This document shows positions 6,963 through 9,103 of a stretch of 9,103 bases of DNA, piece by piece (position 1 is the stretch's first letter; every line of letters starts with the position of its first letter). The translations under genes were made by a program, and so were the position numbers. The notes under the pieces were generated by a model. The model searched no databases, was not told the origin of the DNA, and worked only from the letters and a program-made list of their open reading frames with translations. Location: assembly GCA_003532195.1 (NCBI GenBank), contig DOFA01000210.1, positions 12,452 through 21,554 on the forward strand, given 5' to 3'. This DNA is from Clostridiales bacterium (GTDB lineage Bacteria; Bacillota; Clostridia; Saccharofermentanales; UBA5734).

Positions 6963-8294
6963 ATGTATTGCGGCCTGTATGAAACGACCATCACACCTTC
7001 CCTGGGGATGCGCATCCCGGGGGACTTTCTTCCCTCAGTCGGCCAAAAGGTTGATGACGACCTTTACGTCAAGGCCGCCTACTTTGACGACGGCCGGAAC
7101 GCTTTCCTGATTCTCGCCTTTGACACAGTGGGCATCATGCGCCCCACCGTTTTAAAAATCAGGGCCGCCGCCGCCCGGGCCTGCGGCCTGGATCCTCAGT
7201 CGGTCATGGTTTGCTGCACCCACGACCACTCCGGCGGACCGGCCAACGAATTCCCGCCCATGAATCCCGAAGAACCGGAATACATCAGTCTCCTGCTGTC
7301 GCGCTGCGGTCTCGCTGCCGGGATGGCCAAGGAAAAGCGGCAGCCGGTGTTGATCGGTTATGGCCTCGGTCAGGAGGAAAAGGTCTCGTTTAACCGCCGT
7401 TATTGGTTCAAGGACGGCAAAATCCATACCTGGCCGGGTTTTGATAATCCTGACCGCCTTGCGGTTGAAGGCGGAATTGATCCGGATGTCGCGGTGATCC
7501 GGATCGACGATCTGCACGGCAATCCGGTCGGGGTCATCAGCAATTTTGCCTGCCATGTGACCGCGCACATCCAGCATGGCGATTCCGAGGCGTTCTCCGC
7601 CGATTATCCCGGGCAAATCGCCCAGGTCATCAAACAGCAGCTCGGTCCGAACGTGGTCAGCCTATTCTTAACCGGAGCCTGCGGCAATGTGACTCAAGTC
7701 GACTGGGAAGAGCGCATATTCACGCGCGGCCAGATCTTCGGCGACTCTCACCACAAGACTATGGGCCGCATTTTGGCTTTCGACATCCTGAGAGCCAGGG
7801 AATTTGCCATCCCGGCTCCCGTCGATTGCCTGAAGACAGCAAGCAGCGTCTTGCCCCTCGAATGCCGGATACCCAATGAGCAGGCTTACGATCAAGCCAA
7901 GGCTTACCTGAGCGAGCACCCGGTCGGCAGCGCAGTATCCCGGGACGAGCATGTCGAGGAGTTCTATGCGGTCAGCGCCGTCCAGCTGTACGAAGGCCAG
8001 CCGACCCTGCCCGCCGAGCTTCAGGTGCTCCTGCTTGGCGACATCGCGATTGCGGCGTTCCCTGGTGAAATGTTCTGCGAACTGGGTATGGAACTCAAGA
8101 AATCCCTCCCGCAAAAACTGCTGATCAGCACCTTAAGCAATGGCGACGTCGGCTACATTCCTACGGAACAAGCCATGATGAACGGCGGCTACGAGGGAAA
8201 AATCGGCTTTACCAGCTGCGCCGGGATCCATTCCGGACAACAGATGATCGATGAGTCGGCCCGGCTTATCCGGCAATTGGCCGCTCTTACTTAA
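6963..8294 (+). CDS. Neutral/alkaline ceramidase-family (N-terminal domain) hydrolase, cytoplasmic
   Basis: A 443-residue protein that follows the neutral/alkaline ceramidase N-terminal-domain pattern along its length. It has CCTHDHSGGP (84-93, matching the zinc-binding THTHSGP of the family), NFACHVTAH (194-202, a further zinc histidine), SADYPG (212-217), FLTGACGNV (235-243), FPGEMFCELG (366-375) and SNGDVGYIPTEQA (392-404). True ceramidases are zinc amidases that are secreted or membrane-bound and carry an extra C-terminal domain. This one has no signal peptide and stops after the catalytic part, so ceramide is an unlikely substrate. In sugar operons such proteins are common and uncharacterised. 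An amidase or esterase acting on acylated sugars is a reasonable guess. It is 66 bp after the GH32-like gene and 35 bp before the GH20-like gene, so probably cotranscribed with both. Confidence 0.82.
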   Translation: MYCGLYETTITPSLGMRIPGDFLPSVGQKVDDDLYVKAAYFDDGRNAFLILAFDTVGIMRPTVLKIRAAAARACGLDPQSVMVCCTHDHSGGPANEFPPMNPEEPEYISLLLSRCGLAAGMAKEKRQPVLIGYGLGQEEKVSFNRRYWFKDGKIHTWPGFDNPDRLAVEGGIDPDVAVIRIDDLHGNPVGVISNFACHVTAHIQHGDSEAFSADYPGQIAQVIKQQLGPNVVSLFLTGACGNVTQVDWEERIFTRGQIFGDSHHKTMGRILAFDILRAREFAIPAPVDCLKTASSVLPLECRIPNEQAYDQAKAYLSEHPVGSAVSRDEHVEEFYAVSAVQLYEGQPTLPAELQVLLLGDIAIAAFPGEMFCELGMELKKSLPQKLLISTLSNGDVGYIPTEQAMMNGGYEGKIGFTSCAGIHSGQQMIDESARLIRQLAALT

Positions 8295-8311
8295 TGGCCG
8301 CTCATACTTAA
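8278..8311 (+). repeat. 17-bp tandem duplication spanning a stop codon
   Basis: TGGCCGCTCTTACTTAA (8278-8294) is followed directly by TGGCCGCTCATACTTAA (8295-8311), 16 of 17 bases identical. The first copy carries the last codons and TAA of the ceramidase-like gene; the second is untranslated. The duplicated TAA is in a different frame. It lengthens the intercistronic gap to 35 bp, probably by replication slippage. Confidence 0.85.
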
Positions 8312-8312
8312 C

Positions 8313-8320
8313 GGAGGAGG
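8313..8320 (+). promoter_or_regulatory. Ribosome binding site of the GH20-like gene
   Basis: GGAGGAGG ends 9 nt before the ATG at 8330, the strongest well-placed Shine-Dalgarno in the window. It fixes the start of a reading frame that stays open to the window edge. Confidence 0.8.
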
Positions 8321-8329
8321 ATCTTCCCG

Positions 8330-9103
8330 ATGCAAACCAGTCCATCCATTATACCGCCGCCCAAGGAAATACAAATCGAAGAGGGCTGTCCGCTGCTGCT
8401 TGGGATGCCTGGGCAGAGTCTTTGCACCGTCGTTATTCCTGAGAACTGTTCGGCGCTGGTTATGTCAGCTGCTTACCGGCTCGAAAAGCACCTGGGCAAT
8501 TTGCTGGGTTATCCACCTCCGGGCAGTGCTGCGGTGCAAATTCGCCTGCAAATCGGCCGGCCGCCCGCTCATATGGCCAATGCCGCCCAAGGCTATCGCC
8601 TGGTTGTGCGAGATCAGGTCGAAGTGACCGGGTTCGGCGAAGAAGGCCTCTGTTTTGGCATTACGACGCTGATCCAATGCCTTGAATTGAATAACGGCCA
8701 GGTGCAGCTGCCGCAAATGAGGATTCTGGATTGGCCGGATATCAAATTCCGGGGCCAGTTCCTGGAAAGCCGCTTCGGCACCGATCTGATGGACTTTCCC
8801 GACTGGAAAGCGCTCGTCGACCGCCTGGAATCGATGAAAATGAATCATCTGGTCATTGCGCTTTATGGCTGCTGGAGCGTCCAATACGACGGCCGGGTCA
8901 GCCAGTATTTATTTTACCCGCTTAAAAACGCGCCACAGTTGAAAACACCGGTCATAACTAAATACTATTCCCCGGCCAGGCAAGATTGGATCGACCGGGA
9001 ATCGCTGCCGCCCCTCTATGAGCAGGACTTTCTCGGCGAACTGATCGCCTATAGCAAAACCAGAGGCGTCAAGGTCATCCCCATGGTCAACTCTTTTGGC
9101 CAT
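8330..9103 (+). CDS. GH20-like beta-N-acetylhexosaminidase (partial, C-terminus outside window)
   Basis: 258 residues are visible and open to the window edge. The first part matches the GH20b non-catalytic domain: it opens SIIPPPKEI (5-14), then GYRLVV (88-93), VTGFGEEGLCFGITTLIQCL (99-118) and ILDWPDIKFRG (132-142), the usual junction to the catalytic barrel. Barrel signals are FRG at 140-142 (the family's sugar-binding arginine), YEQDFLGELIAYSKTRGVKV (230-249) and IPMVNSFGH (250-258), corresponding to the IPEIDMPGH strand. The stretch where most GH20 enzymes have HWHLTDDQ reads LVIALYGCWSVQY (174-186), so this is a divergent member. The catalytic Asp-Glu pair would lie past the window edge and cannot be checked. 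There is no signal peptide; it probably acts in the cytoplasm on an imported sugar. Family likely, specificity open. Confidence 0.78.
   Translation, partial: MQTSPSIIPPPKEIQIEEGCPLLLGMPGQSLCTVVIPENCSALVMSAAYRLEKHLGNLLGYPPPGSAAVQIRLQIGRPPAHMANAAQGYRLVVRDQVEVTGFGEEGLCFGITTLIQCLELNNGQVQLPQMRILDWPDIKFRGQFLESRFGTDLMDFPDWKALVDRLESMKMNHLVIALYGCWSVQYDGRVSQYLFYPLKNAPQLKTPVITKYYSPARQDWIDRESLPPLYEQDFLGELIAYSKTRGVKVIPMVNSFGH

Noticed and set aside
1..9103. Search for CRISPR arrays, insertion sequences, tRNA or rRNA genes
   Set aside because: No regularly spaced repeats, transposase-like proteins, terminal inverted repeats, or tRNA cloverleaf sequences were seen by eye; a tRNA or covariance-model search was not possible.

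Overview
This window looks like part of a carbohydrate-utilisation locus from a Bacillota (Firmicutes) bacterium, most likely a clostridial or Paenibacillus-like lineage. The reasons are a YesN-type response regulator, an LplA/LplB/LplC (YtcQ/YteP/YtcP)-type ABC importer without its own ATPase, a lipoprotein signal with a threonine-rich linker, and purine-rich Shine-Dalgarno sites. The taxonomic call is inference; there is no rRNA or other phylogenetic marker.

Layout. The left edge (1-197, minus strand) holds the N-terminal half of a response-regulator receiver domain. It is transcribed divergently from everything else, from a good sigma-A-type promoter (247-275). All other genes are on the plus strand: a small cytoplasmic five-bladed-propeller glycosidase-like protein (498-1436), two ABC sugar permeases overlapping by 4 bp (1627-2559, 2556-3443), a lipoprotein substrate-binding protein (3612-5351), a GH32-like propeller enzyme with a C-terminal beta-sandwich (5496-6896), a neutral/alkaline-ceramidase-like hydrolase lacking a signal peptide (6963-8294), and the first 258 residues of a GH20-like hexosaminidase that runs off the right edge (8330-9103).

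Regulation. The most striking non-coding signal is a promoter module present twice, upstream of the first glycosidase gene (289-409) and upstream of the transporter operon (1464-1584). Each copy has the upstream block AAACCGCATA(A/T)TTGTGCAAT, a second TGTGCA 43 bp further on, a poor -35 (TTTATT) and a good -10 (TATGAT) 17 bp apart. The distances between these elements are identical to the base in both copies, while the DNA between them has largely diverged. This is what one expects of two activator-dependent promoters sharing one regulator, and the divergent response regulator is the natural candidate.

How the genes fit together (inference). An extracellular glycan signal is sensed by a two-component system, of which only the regulator's start is visible. 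The regulator activates both promoters, the importer brings in an oligosaccharide, and three or four intracellular enzymes (two propeller glycosidases, a GH20-like enzyme and a metallohydrolase of the ceramidase family) break it down. None of the enzymes has a secretion signal, so degradation is expected in the cytoplasm. The substrate cannot be named from sequence alone; the GH20-like enzyme and the ceramidase-family amidohydrolase together hint at an N-acylated amino sugar.
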